Assembly (NCBI GenBank): GCA_002709075.1
Contig: PAPV01000004.1
Location: 62,001-126,000, forward strand
Direction: 5' to 3'
Origin: Rhodospirillaceae bacterium
Lineage (GTDB): Bacteria; Pseudomonadota; Alphaproteobacteria; MPNO01; UBA2964
Length of the DNA: 64,000 bases
Shown: positions 36,791 to 46,533 of the stretch, in pieces
How positions within the stretch are numbered: position 1 is the first letter of the stretch
Layout: each line of letters starts with the position of its first letter
Position numbers and translations under genes: made by a program
Notes under the pieces: model-generated
What the model saw: only the letters and a program-made list of their open reading frames with translations
Told to the model about the DNA's origin: nothing
Database searches by the model: none

Positions 36791-37519
36791 CTATTTTCTA
36801 GAGGACAAAACTACTGCCAACATATTTCCGGCGAGGTCGTTCGCATTCTGATAATCAACTTGTTTAGCCCGTTGTAAATATTTTTTACATGTAACAATAG
36901 ATGGGCGTTCATAATTAGAAATTCTGTTTAATAAACTTTCCATTGAAATTTCTAGTTGAGAAAGGGCAACCACATCACTTACTAAACCAATTGATACTGC
37001 ACGTTGTGCGTCTATGGTACTAGTAGAATAAACCATATGCATAAGGGCTTTCGGGGGAATTCGATCCAGATGTGCTAACATAGCGAGTGTTGGTGGTAAA
37101 TTAGCACGCATTTCCGGTGTTGAAAATTTTGCATTATCCGCGGCAATAGTTATGTCGCTGATTGCTGTAATGCCACAACCAAGACCTGTCACTTCCCCTT
37201 GAACGGCAGTAACCACCGGTACTTCAGAAGCGCGAATAGCTGCATAAACACTTAGCAAAGGTTCAACTAGTGCCTCGCGCATTTCAATTGCAGTTGATGG
37301 CTTTCCTTCCGGAGCGCCATGCGGATCACGACCCTTACAAAAATCACTTCCCTCTCCACGAACAGCTATGACATTGCAATTTGGATTTAAACCTGCTTCA
37401 GAAATAACATTTGCTATTTGCTCAGCAGCCTGCAATGTGAGCATGTTTCCATTATCTGGTCGGGTGAGAGTAAGCCTTCCAATCAATCCATCTTGCTCGA
37501 ATTTATAAATATTACTCAT
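36791..37519 (-). CDS. Enoyl-CoA hydratase/isomerase family protein
   Basis: This is a 242-residue crotonase-fold protein from the ATG at 37517-37519, which begins MSNIYKFEQDGLIGRLTL. An upstream in-frame start at 37591 would overlap the CoA transferase end and is less likely. The oxyanion-hole blocks are the AVRGEGSDFCKGRD segment and the VQGEVTGLGCGITAISDITIA segment. The usual catalytic glutamates are not obvious, so the reaction may be hydrolysis or isomerisation rather than simple hydration. It is the last gene of a minus-strand catabolic cluster, 10 bp after the CaiB-type gene. Confidence 0.87.
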   Translation of the reverse strand: MSNIYKFEQDGLIGRLTLTRPDNGNMLTLQAAEQIANVISEAGLNPNCNVIAVRGEGSDFCKGRDPHGAPEGKPSTAIEMREALVEPLLSVYAAIRASEVPVVTAVQGEVTGLGCGITAISDITIAADNAKFSTPEMRANLPPTLAMLAHLDRIPPKALMHMVYSTSTIDAQRAVSIGLVSDVVALSQLEISMESLLNRISNYERPSIVTCKKYLQRAKQVDYQNANDLAGNMLAVVLSSRK

Positions 37520-37529
37520 CAATCCCTTT

Positions 37530-38765
37530 CTATTTAACAAGATCAGCGGTTTCTGCCACGATACCATGTTTGCGCAAATCTTCGTATTCATTTACAGACA
37601 TGCCAAGTGTTTGAAGTATTACATCACGGGTATCCTCTCCCAATTTAGGCGGGTACCGATATTTGCCTTCTACCATCCCAGGAAATTTCAACGGGTTTCC
37701 AGCAACCCGAACCGTATCTCCTTTCGGATGTTCCAAAGGAAGAAGCATCTGCCTACTTATTACTTGTTCATCAGAGAAGGTATCTGACAGCTGATTTACT
37801 TCACCTACAGGAACACCATGCTTAAGTAACAATGGAACCCATTCCTTCGCCTCCTTCTTTGCAAAAGCAGACTCCAGAATGGGCCACAGTTCACTGCGAT
37901 TGGCAAACCGTTTATGATTTGTCAAAAATCGTTCATCCTTAATCAAACCCTCACAACCAAGTGCAACGCACATCCCTTTCCACATTCGCTCGGTATTAGC
38001 AGTGACAACTAACTCGGTTCCGTTTGCTGCAGGGAAAGAACGATATGTCGGAATTGAGTCGTGACTTCTTCCTTGACGCCCCGGGTTTTCACCTGAATGA
38101 AGATAGTAAGCCGCCTGATAGCTTGTCATTGCAACCTGACAGTCTAACATAGAAACATCTATAAACTTTCCCTTACCGGTATTTCTGCGCTCTTCAAAAG
38201 CCGCTAGGGCGCCTATTGTAGCATATAAACCAGCAGAGAGATCACCCAAAGGAATTCCGGCTCGAACGGAAGCCCCACCACGCTCCCCGGTCATACTCAT
38301 CCCTCCAGACATTGCCTGCACAATCATATCATACGCTGGTCGATCCCTATACGGTCCATTTTGCCCAAACCCACTTATTGACGCCCAAACAAGCCGAGGG
38401 TTACGGAAAGATAGTTCTTCCCAACCAAGACCAAGCCGATCTAAAACCCCAGGTCTAAAATTTTCAAAAATAAGATCACTGTCATCTGATAGGCGTTTTA
38501 CTATGTTCAAACCCTCCGGCTTTTTCATATCTATAACAATGGCTTTCTTACTTCGATTAATTGAGAGATAATAACAACTCTCATTTCCGATAAAATGCGG
38601 CGGTAAAGTGCGCGCCCAATCACCCGAGGTAGACTCAATCTTAATAACTTCTGCCCCCAAATCACCAAGTATTTGAGTTGCGAATGGTCCTGCTAAGAAC
38701 TGAGTAAAATCAAGCACTCTTATGCCATTAAGTGGCCCTACTCGACAATTCTCATGCTTTATCAT
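37530..38765 (-). CDS. CaiB/BaiF family CoA transferase
   Basis: This is a 411-residue class III CoA transferase with VLDFTQFLAGPFATQILGDLGAEVIKIES at the N-terminus, FENFRPGVLDRLGLG, and the catalytic aspartate in RPAYDMIVQAMSG. Its start overlaps the stop of the molybdenum hydroxylase gene by 4 bp. In this cluster it is the likely step that activates a carboxylic acid to its CoA ester before ring or chain attack. It is only moderately similar to the CaiB protein at 32654-33844. Confidence 0.92.
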   Translation of the reverse strand: MIKHENCRVGPLNGIRVLDFTQFLAGPFATQILGDLGAEVIKIESTSGDWARTLPPHFIGNESCYYLSINRSKKAIVIDMKKPEGLNIVKRLSDDSDLIFENFRPGVLDRLGLGWEELSFRNPRLVWASISGFGQNGPYRDRPAYDMIVQAMSGGMSMTGERGGASVRAGIPLGDLSAGLYATIGALAAFEERRNTGKGKFIDVSMLDCQVAMTSYQAAYYLHSGENPGRQGRSHDSIPTYRSFPAANGTELVVTANTERMWKGMCVALGCEGLIKDERFLTNHKRFANRSELWPILESAFAKKEAKEWVPLLLKHGVPVGEVNQLSDTFSDEQVISRQMLLPLEHPKGDTVRVAGNPLKFPGMVEGKYRYPPKLGEDTRDVILQTLGMSVNEYEDLRKHGIVAETADLVK

Positions 38766-41095
38766 GATGCTCGACTTTTGGCTATTTCTGACACTAAATG
38801 ATCCGGTCTAATGGGAATATTCGTTAAGTGAATATTGAATGGTGTTAAAGCGTTTTCCACCGCTGATAAAATAGTTGCTGCTGCTGGAATGGTGCCACCC
38901 TCCCCTGCTCCTTTTACTCCAAGTGGGTTCAGAGGGGAGGGCGATTCAATGTGAATACATTCTGCATTTGGTACATTCTCTGCTGCAGGCAATATATATT
39001 CACCAAAGTTTGTTGTGAGCGGCATAGCCTCATCATCAAAATAAAGAGCCTCATACAGTGCGTTACCAACCCCATGAGCTAATCCACCTTGGACTTGGCC
39101 GTCAACTATCAAAGGGTTGATCAAGTTTCCTGCATCGTGGCTAATTACATAACGCAATATATCAATTTTACCCGTTTCAATATCAACTTCTACCTCTGCA
39201 ACATGACAGCCATTACAATATGCTGATTGTGAAGGAGAAAAATAATTTGTTGCTTCGAGACCAGGTTCTATATCTTTAGGTAGAGCAAAGCCAGGCGAAC
39301 CGGCTACCTTATGAGCAAGCTCCGCCAAACTCATTGATAATTCATTTACTCCTTTTACAAATACTTTTCCGGCGTCAATTTCAATGTCCTCAACTGCAGC
39401 CTCCAATAAATGTGACGCAGCCTTAATAGCCTTTTGCCGCACCTCAAGAGCAGAGAGATGCACAGAAGGCATGGCATTTGCGGCGATTCGGCTTGCGAAA
39501 GTTCCAACTCCATGAGCTATTCTGGATGTATCGGCTAGCACAACTTCTACATCATCTACTCCGACACCAAATTTTTCTGCAGCGATTTGTGCCATGGTGG
39601 TTTTATGTCCTTGCCCCTGCGGCGCAGCGCCCGACATCACGAAAATTTTACCACTCGGACCAATGCGCACAGTCGCCCCTTCAAAAGGACCGAGCCCGGT
39701 GCCCTCTACATAATTACCAATACCAATACCAATATAACGACCTTCTGATAAGGCTGCTTCCTGCCTTAATTGAAAGCCAGAATAGTCTATTCTTTCCAGG
39801 GCCTCCGACTGGGCCCGCAGATAATCCCCAGAATCATAGGTAACAGGTTTTCCATCACGAAATACCAATCCTACTTTATACGGCATCCATTCTGTTGGAA
39901 TAAGATTCCGACGCCGCAATTCTGCCGCATCCAGGCCAAGTGCTTTAGCACCTTTATCCATCAACCTTTCCATTGTTAGAACTGCCTGGGGACGACCTGC
40001 ACCTCGAACAGGAGTTACGTGGATTTTATTTGTGAAACCAACAGTCGTCTCCATTCTGTAATTTGGCAATATATAAGGACCCGGAACTGTAGTTGCAGAA
40101 ATGAGCGGCGACACAATACCCCAAGGGATATACGACCCTGTATCATGAATCATTGTTCCTCTCACACCCGTAAGCTTTCCATCCCCATCAAATGCAGCCT
40201 CCACATCCCAATATTGATCCCGTTCCTGACTTGCACACAAAAAATGTTCGCGCCTGTCCTCAACCCATTTTACTGGACGATTCAATTTGCGGGCAGCGAA
40301 AGGAATTACAGCCTCCTCACTATAAAACATTGCTTTGGGTCCAAACCCACCACCAACATCAGGAGCAATTACATCAATTTCATTTTCATCCCAACCCAAT
40401 ACACCTATTATACACCTCTTTACTTGATGTGGTGTTTGGGTGGATGACCAAATTTGAGTTCGACCCTCATCAGAATTATGCACTGCTAATACGCCGCGTG
40501 CTTCCATCGAATGGCCTCCGCCTCGATGATGCTTTATAGTTTCTGATACGATGCAATGCGCGGTTGAAAATGCAGAATCAACATCTCCATACTCACTTTT
40601 GAAGAATGCTGCTACATTATCTGGAGAATTTTCATGCGCAGTGGCAGCACCCATTTGCAAGCTATCTTTTACATCGGAAGCTGCAGGCAAAGGCTGCCAA
40701 TCAACACTCACTAAAGCTGCAGCATCTTCAGCGATATGTCGAGTTTCTGCTATCACAACTGCTACTGCCTGCCCACAAAAAGTGGTTTCATTTTTTGCAA
40801 GCAAATGAGGCATCAAAGGCTGTTTGATCGCAGGGTTGGGCAACAAAAGTATTAAGGTATTATCTTGAACATCTGATGGAAAATCACAAAGTGTTAAAAC
40901 TACGTGCACTCCAGGTAACTTTTCCGCTGATTCTTTTTCGATTGTTGTAAATTTAGCATGTGCGAACGGACTGCGGACAAAAACTGCATGCAGGCAATCA
41001 TCCAACAAAATATCATCGGTGTACTCACCACGACCGGTTAGTAGAAGTGGATCTTCAAGACGCTTAACTCGCGCTCCAAACAATTTAGCACCCAT
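38762..41095 (-). CDS. Xanthine dehydrogenase/CO dehydrogenase-type molybdenum hydroxylase, large subunit
   Basis: This is a 777-residue protein with the two-domain molybdopterin-binding layout of CoxL/XdhB-like large subunits. The cofactor loop is GGGFGPK (residues 248-254). The active-site loop is VRGAGR (363-368), the form-II type, not the AYXCSFR loop of true aerobic CO dehydrogenase. The catalytic glutamate lies in GAGEGG near residue 740. Such enzymes hydroxylate N-heterocycles, aldehydes or furoyl-CoA-like rings. The usual FAD and iron-sulfur subunit genes are not beside it, which is unusual. It overlaps the CoA transferase by 4 bp. Confidence 0.9.
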   Translation of the reverse strand: MGAKLFGARVKRLEDPLLLTGRGEYTDDILLDDCLHAVFVRSPFAHAKFTTIEKESAEKLPGVHVVLTLCDFPSDVQDNTLILLLPNPAIKQPLMPHLLAKNETTFCGQAVAVVIAETRHIAEDAAALVSVDWQPLPAASDVKDSLQMGAATAHENSPDNVAAFFKSEYGDVDSAFSTAHCIVSETIKHHRGGGHSMEARGVLAVHNSDEGRTQIWSSTQTPHQVKRCIIGVLGWDENEIDVIAPDVGGGFGPKAMFYSEEAVIPFAARKLNRPVKWVEDRREHFLCASQERDQYWDVEAAFDGDGKLTGVRGTMIHDTGSYIPWGIVSPLISATTVPGPYILPNYRMETTVGFTNKIHVTPVRGAGRPQAVLTMERLMDKGAKALGLDAAELRRRNLIPTEWMPYKVGLVFRDGKPVTYDSGDYLRAQSEALERIDYSGFQLRQEAALSEGRYIGIGIGNYVEGTGLGPFEGATVRIGPSGKIFVMSGAAPQGQGHKTTMAQIAAEKFGVGVDDVEVVLADTSRIAHGVGTFASRIAANAMPSVHLSALEVRQKAIKAASHLLEAAVEDIEIDAGKVFVKGVNELSMSLAELAHKVAGSPGFALPKDIEPGLEATNYFSPSQSAYCNGCHVAEVEVDIETGKIDILRYVISHDAGNLINPLIVDGQVQGGLAHGVGNALYEALYFDDEAMPLTTNFGEYILPAAENVPNAECIHIESPSPLNPLGVKGAGEGGTIPAAATILSAVENALTPFNIHLTNIPIRPDHLVSEIAKSRAS

Positions 41096-41109
41096 AACCC
41101 GCCGGTCTC

Positions 41110-42252
41110 CTAACGCGCAAAAAGATGAATGGAGCAGACACCATGATCAAATCCAGAGATTCCGCCTCCAGTGCAATGCGTCATACCAACCTTCGCGCCC
41201 TCTACCTGACGGCTGCCACAATGTCCTCTAAGCTGTCGCACAACCTCAACAATTTGTGCAACGCCAGTTGCTCCAATCGGGTGGCCTTTGGACAGCAATC
41301 CTCCTGACGGATTCACAGGTATTTTTCCACCAACAAATGTCTCTTCTTGATCGATCATGCGTCCTGCTTCACCTTTGTTACAAAAACCAAGCGCTTCGTA
41401 GTATAACAACTCGGCAATAGAAAAAGCATCATGAACCTCTGCTAGATCAATATCTGAGGGGCCTATACCTGATTCTTCATAAAGCTGAGCCGCACCGCGC
41501 AGTGTAATTTCGGGCGAAGTCATATCACGAAATCCGGTCATATATTTTCCTGAATTAATTTCTGAACCTATGACTCGAATAGGCACACCACCGTAATGTG
41601 CCAACTTATCTGCCGCGCAAATCACAACTGCTGCCGCTCCATCTCCAGATGGACAACAATGAAATAGTCGCAACGGGTCTGCTACAAGCCTTGAACTTTT
41701 TACCGCCTCGACTGTAGTTGTCTCACGCATTTGCGCATCTGGATTATACTGTCCGTGCGCCCGCGCTTTCACTGAGACTTTAGCCAAATGATTTTCAGTA
41801 AGCCCATATTCATGCATATAACGTTGAGCTCGCATTGCATAGAGTGCCGGCATCACCAATCCATGGGCAACCTCAAAATCCTCTTTTTCAAGGGGTAAAG
41901 TACCTCCGCCAAACTTAGTAAGTTTTTCTACACCTATTACTAACACCACGTCATAGATCCCCGCTGCAACGGATATCCACGCTTCACGAAATGCAGTAGA
42001 TGAGCTTGAACATGCATTTTCAATGTTGACTATCGGCAATCCTGTAATTCCAAGTGTCTTGAGAATTCTTTGTCCGGACATCATACCGCCAAGCGCTGTG
42101 CCGCAATAAGCTGCCCCAATATCTCTCTTTGGCACATTTGCATCCTCGAGAGCTGCCTTAACCGCAGGCCAGGCTATTTCCGCGAGCGTTCTCTGAGGAT
42201 ATTTCCCAAATGGAACCATCCCAGCACCAATAATTCCAACCTCACGCATCAA
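41110..42252 (-). CDS. Thiolase-like protein (SCP2/lipid-transfer thiolase type)
   Basis: This is a 380-residue thiolase-fold protein. The nucleophile Cys81 lies in IENACSSSSTAF, and the C-terminal blocks are SKGHPIGATGVAQI and HCTGGGISGFDHG. This branch often works as a complex with DUF35 OB-fold proteins, in thiolysis or retro-aldol cleavage of acyl-CoAs. The stop of the upstream DUF35 gene overlaps its start by 4 bp, which fits such a complex. Two adjacent ATG codons (42252 and 42249) are possible starts. Confidence 0.88.
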   Translation of the reverse strand: MMREVGIIGAGMVPFGKYPQRTLAEIAWPAVKAALEDANVPKRDIGAAYCGTALGGMMSGQRILKTLGITGLPIVNIENACSSSSTAFREAWISVAAGIYDVVLVIGVEKLTKFGGGTLPLEKEDFEVAHGLVMPALYAMRAQRYMHEYGLTENHLAKVSVKARAHGQYNPDAQMRETTTVEAVKSSRLVADPLRLFHCCPSGDGAAAVVICAADKLAHYGGVPIRVIGSEINSGKYMTGFRDMTSPEITLRGAAQLYEESGIGPSDIDLAEVHDAFSIAELLYYEALGFCNKGEAGRMIDQEETFVGGKIPVNPSGGLLSKGHPIGATGVAQIVEVVRQLRGHCGSRQVEGAKVGMTHCTGGGISGFDHGVCSIHLFAR

Positions 42253-42695
42253 TTTTCTCCTGTCATACTTGGAACAAAAGAATAGCTTTCAATTGATTTC
42301 CCATCGGGATCGAGTCCCATAGTAACCTTACAAACCGAAACAGGCATATCAAAGGAGAGTATTTCAGGATCAACATTTACTATATGAGCAAATACCCTCA
42401 CACCCTCTGGCATATCAACATAACCAGCTATATACGGTGTGATCCAATTTTTTGGAGCGGCATGAACAACAGACCAAGAATACAGAGTTCCTTTTTCCGA
42501 TAATTCGAAAAATTTAATACTTTCTGACATACACTCCGGGCAAACTTCGGTAGGTGGGAAAACGCGCTGCCCGCAATCTCTGCACTCAGTTGCAACGAGG
42601 CGTATTGTTCCATCAGGATTTTCTATCATCGCCTCATCTGCGATACTCAACACTTTTTTCAAATCTTCAGTAGGGATCACTAATACCTCTCTCAA
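42249..42695 (-). CDS. DUF35/OB-fold zinc-ribbon protein, thiolase partner
   Basis: This is a 148-residue protein. A zinc ribbon (CRDCG, then CPECM, residues about 47-66) precedes a C-terminal OB-fold domain (about 70-140) with the typical LYSWSVVHAAP strand. DUF35 proteins bind thiolases or condensing enzymes and help shuttle acyl-CoA. The 4-bp overlap with the thiolase gene downstream strongly suggests a subunit pair. It lies 112 bp after the UbiD gene on the same strand. Confidence 0.9.
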   Translation of the reverse strand: MREVLVIPTEDLKKVLSIADEAMIENPDGTIRLVATECRDCGQRVFPPTEVCPECMSESIKFFELSEKGTLYSWSVVHAAPKNWITPYIAGYVDMPEGVRVFAHIVNVDPEILSFDMPVSVCKVTMGLDPDGKSIESYSFVPSMTGEN

Positions 42696-42807
42696 CTTTT
42701 TATTTTTTGCGTTTTTAAAAGAATTGTTGCTTCCAAATCTGCACCTTGGATTCTATAAATTATTCGGTCACCTTCAAAAATCCTACTTGTTTTGCACGCA
42801 GTGTTCC

Positions 42808-44337
42808 TTAATCCCATTCTTCCACCCAATCACCAAAACCATATCCAAACCAAGGGGTCTGAGGCCGCAGCGGGGGCAAACAAAGATCATGCCACAGTTT
42901 TTTCGCTTTCACCATATACTCTTTTTTAGGTAAAGCTAAAGGTGACATATTCCCTTTGAGTGTAGCGTCGATGAGGATCGATGCGTCCTCGCCTCCTCCT
43001 CTCTCAAGAGCGGGCCCATGGCCTCTATCTCGGTGCAACAATTTATGGGTATCAAGAGCGGGATTTGATCGGCAAGAAAGCGCCCAAAGGACTGCATCTA
43101 TATTTTCTGGATCAATATCATCATTAACAGCAATAACGTATTTTCCTACCGCGGAATCAACAGCAGAGGCGCCATACATTGCTCTCCAAATTTCAGTTGA
43201 CGGTATCTCCCGTTTAAAAACAAGAAAAACAACACGCCGAATATTAGTTAACGGCTCATGCATAGAAACTGCCTTAAGGCCTTTAATTCCAAGTCTATCT
43301 TGCAAATGATTTAAATATTTTGGTTCCATTGCAACACGCTTAATGACACTTGACTCAGATGGAGTAACTTGACTGATTATGGAGCTCATAATTGCATTAT
43401 GACGGTGGGTTATTGCCGTAACATTGATGATGAAATTATATTCTTCTAAATTAATATGACCGTGGCTTTCTCCAAATGGTCCTTCTGGTTCCATCAAATT
43501 GATATCAACTAATCCCTCTATGACGAACTCTGCGTCAGCCGGAACCATTAGGTTAGACATAATAGCTTTTTTAACCCTAATTGGTGCTCCAACCAATGCA
43601 CCTGCTACAGCTATCTCATCAGTTTCAGCCTTTATTTTTTGTGGGCTTACATAAGAAATTGCTGGCGGGCACCCAATAACCATGGCAATTGGCATAGGCT
43701 GTCCTAGTCTACGGTATTTTAGCCAGTGATGGTGCGCGCCCTGACGAAGGTTGGAAAAGAGCTTAAGACCAATTCGATCTGATCCCTTCAGGGCTCCACG
43801 ATAAGTTCCAATATTCTGTATACCGGAGTCAGGATCGACCGTTATACAGCTAGTGGAAGTTAAGTAGGGGGCAGAGTCAAAACCAGGGGTCGAAATGGGT
43901 ACTGGCAGAGAGTCTAGACCTCTAAACTCCCCCAATATATCACTGCCAGTTAACACGATTTCATCACAAGGGGCTTCATCCACTCTCACAGGGGCAATAG
44001 GATTTTCTAATGCATGTTTCCAATGACTACCTATGGACTCAATAGGAACGCCCATACCAGTGCTATAAATCTTTTTTGACGCTGCGAGCACCCCCACAGC
44101 CAAGGGGAAGTCGTACGATCTTCCGTTCGAGTCAGCCACATTTGTAAATAGGAATGCTTTGCGTTCTGTTTCTGGAATTCCCCCACGAAACTGCCAACGC
44201 ACTAGTGGCATTAACTCGGTATCCTTATTTACAGAGTGATCTATGCGAATTAAAAGTCCTGCTTCATCCAGGACAGACAAATGATCATGCAAATCTGGAT
44301 AACCCTTGCCATTAAATTCATTTATGTGATTTATCAT
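42808..44337 (-). CDS. UbiD-family prenylated-FMN-dependent decarboxylase
   Basis: This is a 509-residue member of the UbiD family. It has the central block IGTYRGALKG with the conserved arginine, the EGPFGESHGHINLEEYN block with the catalytic glutamate, and the acidic VNDDIDPEN. These enzymes add or remove a carboxyl group on aromatic or unsaturated acids using prenylated FMN made by UbiX, which is not in the window. It heads a minus-strand cluster of DUF35, thiolase, molybdenum hydroxylase, CoA transferase and hydratase genes. Ubiquinone synthesis is unlikely in this setting, and catabolism of a carboxylated ring is more plausible. Confidence 0.88.
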   Translation of the reverse strand: MINHINEFNGKGYPDLHDHLSVLDEAGLLIRIDHSVNKDTELMPLVRWQFRGGIPETERKAFLFTNVADSNGRSYDFPLAVGVLAASKKIYSTGMGVPIESIGSHWKHALENPIAPVRVDEAPCDEIVLTGSDILGEFRGLDSLPVPISTPGFDSAPYLTSTSCITVDPDSGIQNIGTYRGALKGSDRIGLKLFSNLRQGAHHHWLKYRRLGQPMPIAMVIGCPPAISYVSPQKIKAETDEIAVAGALVGAPIRVKKAIMSNLMVPADAEFVIEGLVDINLMEPEGPFGESHGHINLEEYNFIINVTAITHRHNAIMSSIISQVTPSESSVIKRVAMEPKYLNHLQDRLGIKGLKAVSMHEPLTNIRRVVFLVFKREIPSTEIWRAMYGASAVDSAVGKYVIAVNDDIDPENIDAVLWALSCRSNPALDTHKLLHRDRGHGPALERGGGEDASILIDATLKGNMSPLALPKKEYMVKAKKLWHDLCLPPLRPQTPWFGYGFGDWVEEWD

Positions 44338-44468
44338 TTATGCACTTAAACATACTCTAAAGCTATTCTCAATAATGCTTTGTACCGAATTCATGTGCAT
44401 TTATTGACATAACTTTTGTTAGTACTTGTCAAATGAATACTTTTTTTTATAGCCTTTGGAAAACAATC

Positions 44469-45587
44469 ATGAGCAAAGACACAACTATACCACCACTTTT
44501 CACACCTTTTTCCTTGCGTGAAATAACATTCAAAAATCGGATAATGATGTCGCCTATGTGCATGTATTCTGCAAAAGATCTAGACGGGACGCCCAATGAA
44601 TTCCATATCGCTCATTTAGGGGCCCGTGCACTAGGGGGCGCTGGTCTTATATGTACCGAGATGACGCAAATATCTCCAAACGGCCGCATTTCGCTTGGAG
44701 ATGCGGGGATATGGGACGACAAGCACATAGAACCATGGAAGCGCGTTGTTGATTTTGTTCACCAAAACTCTGAGGCTAAAATTGCGCTACAACTGGGGCA
44801 TGCCGGCCGGAAAGGTTGTAATCCTCTTAGCTGGGAAAGAACTAATCCCCTGCCAAATCATCTCCATTGGGAAATGCTTGCACCCAGCGCTATACCCTTC
44901 GGCCCAGACACCAATGCTCCGCGAGAAATGAACGAAGCCGATATGGCTTCAATAAAAGATGCATTTGTTTCTGCAGCCAAACGTGCTGACAAAGCCGGTT
45001 TTGACATGATAGAGCTACATTGTGGGCATGGATATCTGTTGTCTTCATTTATATCACCGCTTTCAAATCATCGCGATGATATTTATGGTGGTTCAATTGA
45101 GAATCGCATGAAATTTCCCTTGGAGATCTATCAAGCAGTGCGCACCATTTGGCCAGAAAAAAAACCAATATCGGCCCGTATCTCTGCGGTAGACTGGGTA
45201 AAGGGGGGAAATGAAATTAAGGATGCAATAACCATTGCTGCAATGTTTAATGATGTCGGATTAGATATACTTGACGTATCTTCAGGCAATGTTACTCATG
45301 AAAAACGACCCCCATTGACAGGTCTTTTTCAAACGCCACTGTCTGAAACCATAAGAAATAATATTGATATTCCGACAATTACAGTTGGTAACATTACCAC
45401 TGGAAAGCAAGCTAACGAAATCATTTCAGAAAGTTGCGCCGATATTTGTGCAATAGGAAAAGGACATCTGTATGATCCATTTTGGTCTCATCATGCCGCA
45501 AGAGAATTGGGCTATACTGAGCCCTGGCCAAAACAATATTTAGCAGCAAATAATTTCAGAGAAAATAATGACAGGATGACCCAATGA
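44469..45587 (+). CDS. NADH:flavin oxidoreductase/OYE family (YqjM-like)
   Basis: This is a 372-residue TIM-barrel flavoenzyme. SPMCMYSA near the N-terminus is the YqjM-class signature. The pairs QLGHAGRK and ELHCGHGYLLSSFISPLSN carry the substrate-binding histidines and FMN contacts. It reduces activated alkenes such as 2-enals, enones or nitro compounds. I prefer the ATG at 44469, with GGA about nine bases upstream. An in-frame ATG at 44433 adds 12 residues. It is divergent from the UbiD cluster with 131 bp between, and may share its regulation. Confidence 0.92.
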   Translation: MSKDTTIPPLFTPFSLREITFKNRIMMSPMCMYSAKDLDGTPNEFHIAHLGARALGGAGLICTEMTQISPNGRISLGDAGIWDDKHIEPWKRVVDFVHQNSEAKIALQLGHAGRKGCNPLSWERTNPLPNHLHWEMLAPSAIPFGPDTNAPREMNEADMASIKDAFVSAAKRADKAGFDMIELHCGHGYLLSSFISPLSNHRDDIYGGSIENRMKFPLEIYQAVRTIWPEKKPISARISAVDWVKGGNEIKDAITIAAMFNDVGLDILDVSSGNVTHEKRPPLTGLFQTPLSETIRNNIDIPTITVGNITTGKQANEIISESCADICAIGKGHLYDPFWSHHAARELGYTEPWPKQYLAANNFRENNDRMTQ

Positions 45588-45645
45588 AAAAACCCAGTAA
45601 AGTGTTTTGCGAATACCAACCAGGTGAATTCAAAAATCGATTTGT

Positions 45646-46533
45646 TTATCTCTTCGATACTTGAACCAAGTCCGCCTCTCTCCGCCATATATATAACCCG
45701 CAAGACACAACGACAGCTATACCTACCAAGGTCCAATTATTTGGGAATTGATTAAAAATTACATGACCGAGAATTGCCGCAAAAATTACTTGGGAATAAA
45801 GAAACGGCGAAACAACTGAAGCAGGAGCAATTTCTAAACCACGAATCAACAAATAATGACCAATTCCATACGAACCACCAAGTGCCACCATATACAGCCA
45901 ACCAAGCAAATCAGGCATGGTCCAAAAGAATGGAACGGCCAAAGATGTTACCCCAACTCCAATTGCAGATGTCCAGAATAAACTAGTATTAGCGTGATCA
46001 GTTTTAGATGCTATCCTGGTTAGAACTTGGTACAATGCATAACAAAATGCAGAGCCCAAGGGTAAAAAAACTTGCCAGATAACAGTATCCGTTCCCGGGC
46101 GAATTATGAACATTACGCCTCCAAAACCAACTACTATGGCCAACCAACGACGGAATTCAACAGTTTCTCCTAACAAGGGTATCGAAAATGCAGTTACCAA
46201 AAGAGGGGCAACAAAGACAATTGCTATTGCGTCAGCAAGTGGCAGAAATTTTAAGGCGAAAAAGAAGCATGCTGTGGCAATAAGCATCAAAAATGATCTT
46301 CCTACGTGCAACAAAGGGCGCGTCGATCTAGCCTGCGCCAAAATATTGCCGCTAGAAAGAAACAAACACGTAAAGACGAAGTGAAAAAAATATCTCGCCC
46401 AGACAATTTGGGTGGTGCCATAAGCTTCGTGCAGTAACTTTACCAACGCTTCACCCACAACAAAAAATGCCAATCCTGCGACAAACAAAACTATTCCTTT
46501 GCGACTATTTTGCTTTCGCTCTATTTGATCCAT
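45646..46533 (-). CDS. DMT superfamily transporter, EamA domain pair
   Basis: This is a 295-residue membrane protein with about ten helices and two EamA repeats. Repeat 1 contains TTQIVWARYFFHFVF, and repeat 2 contains the segment ASVVSPFLYSQVIFAAILGHVIFNQFPNNWT. The WARYFFH block differs from the FFR block of the other four DMT genes here, so it belongs to another subgroup. The substrate is unknown. It converges with the OYE gene. Confidence 0.85.
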   Translation of the reverse strand: MDQIERKQNSRKGIVLFVAGLAFFVVGEALVKLLHEAYGTTQIVWARYFFHFVFTCLFLSSGNILAQARSTRPLLHVGRSFLMLIATACFFFALKFLPLADAIAIVFVAPLLVTAFSIPLLGETVEFRRWLAIVVGFGGVMFIIRPGTDTVIWQVFLPLGSAFCYALYQVLTRIASKTDHANTSLFWTSAIGVGVTSLAVPFFWTMPDLLGWLYMVALGGSYGIGHYLLIRGLEIAPASVVSPFLYSQVIFAAILGHVIFNQFPNNWTLVGIAVVVSCGLYIWRREADLVQVSKR

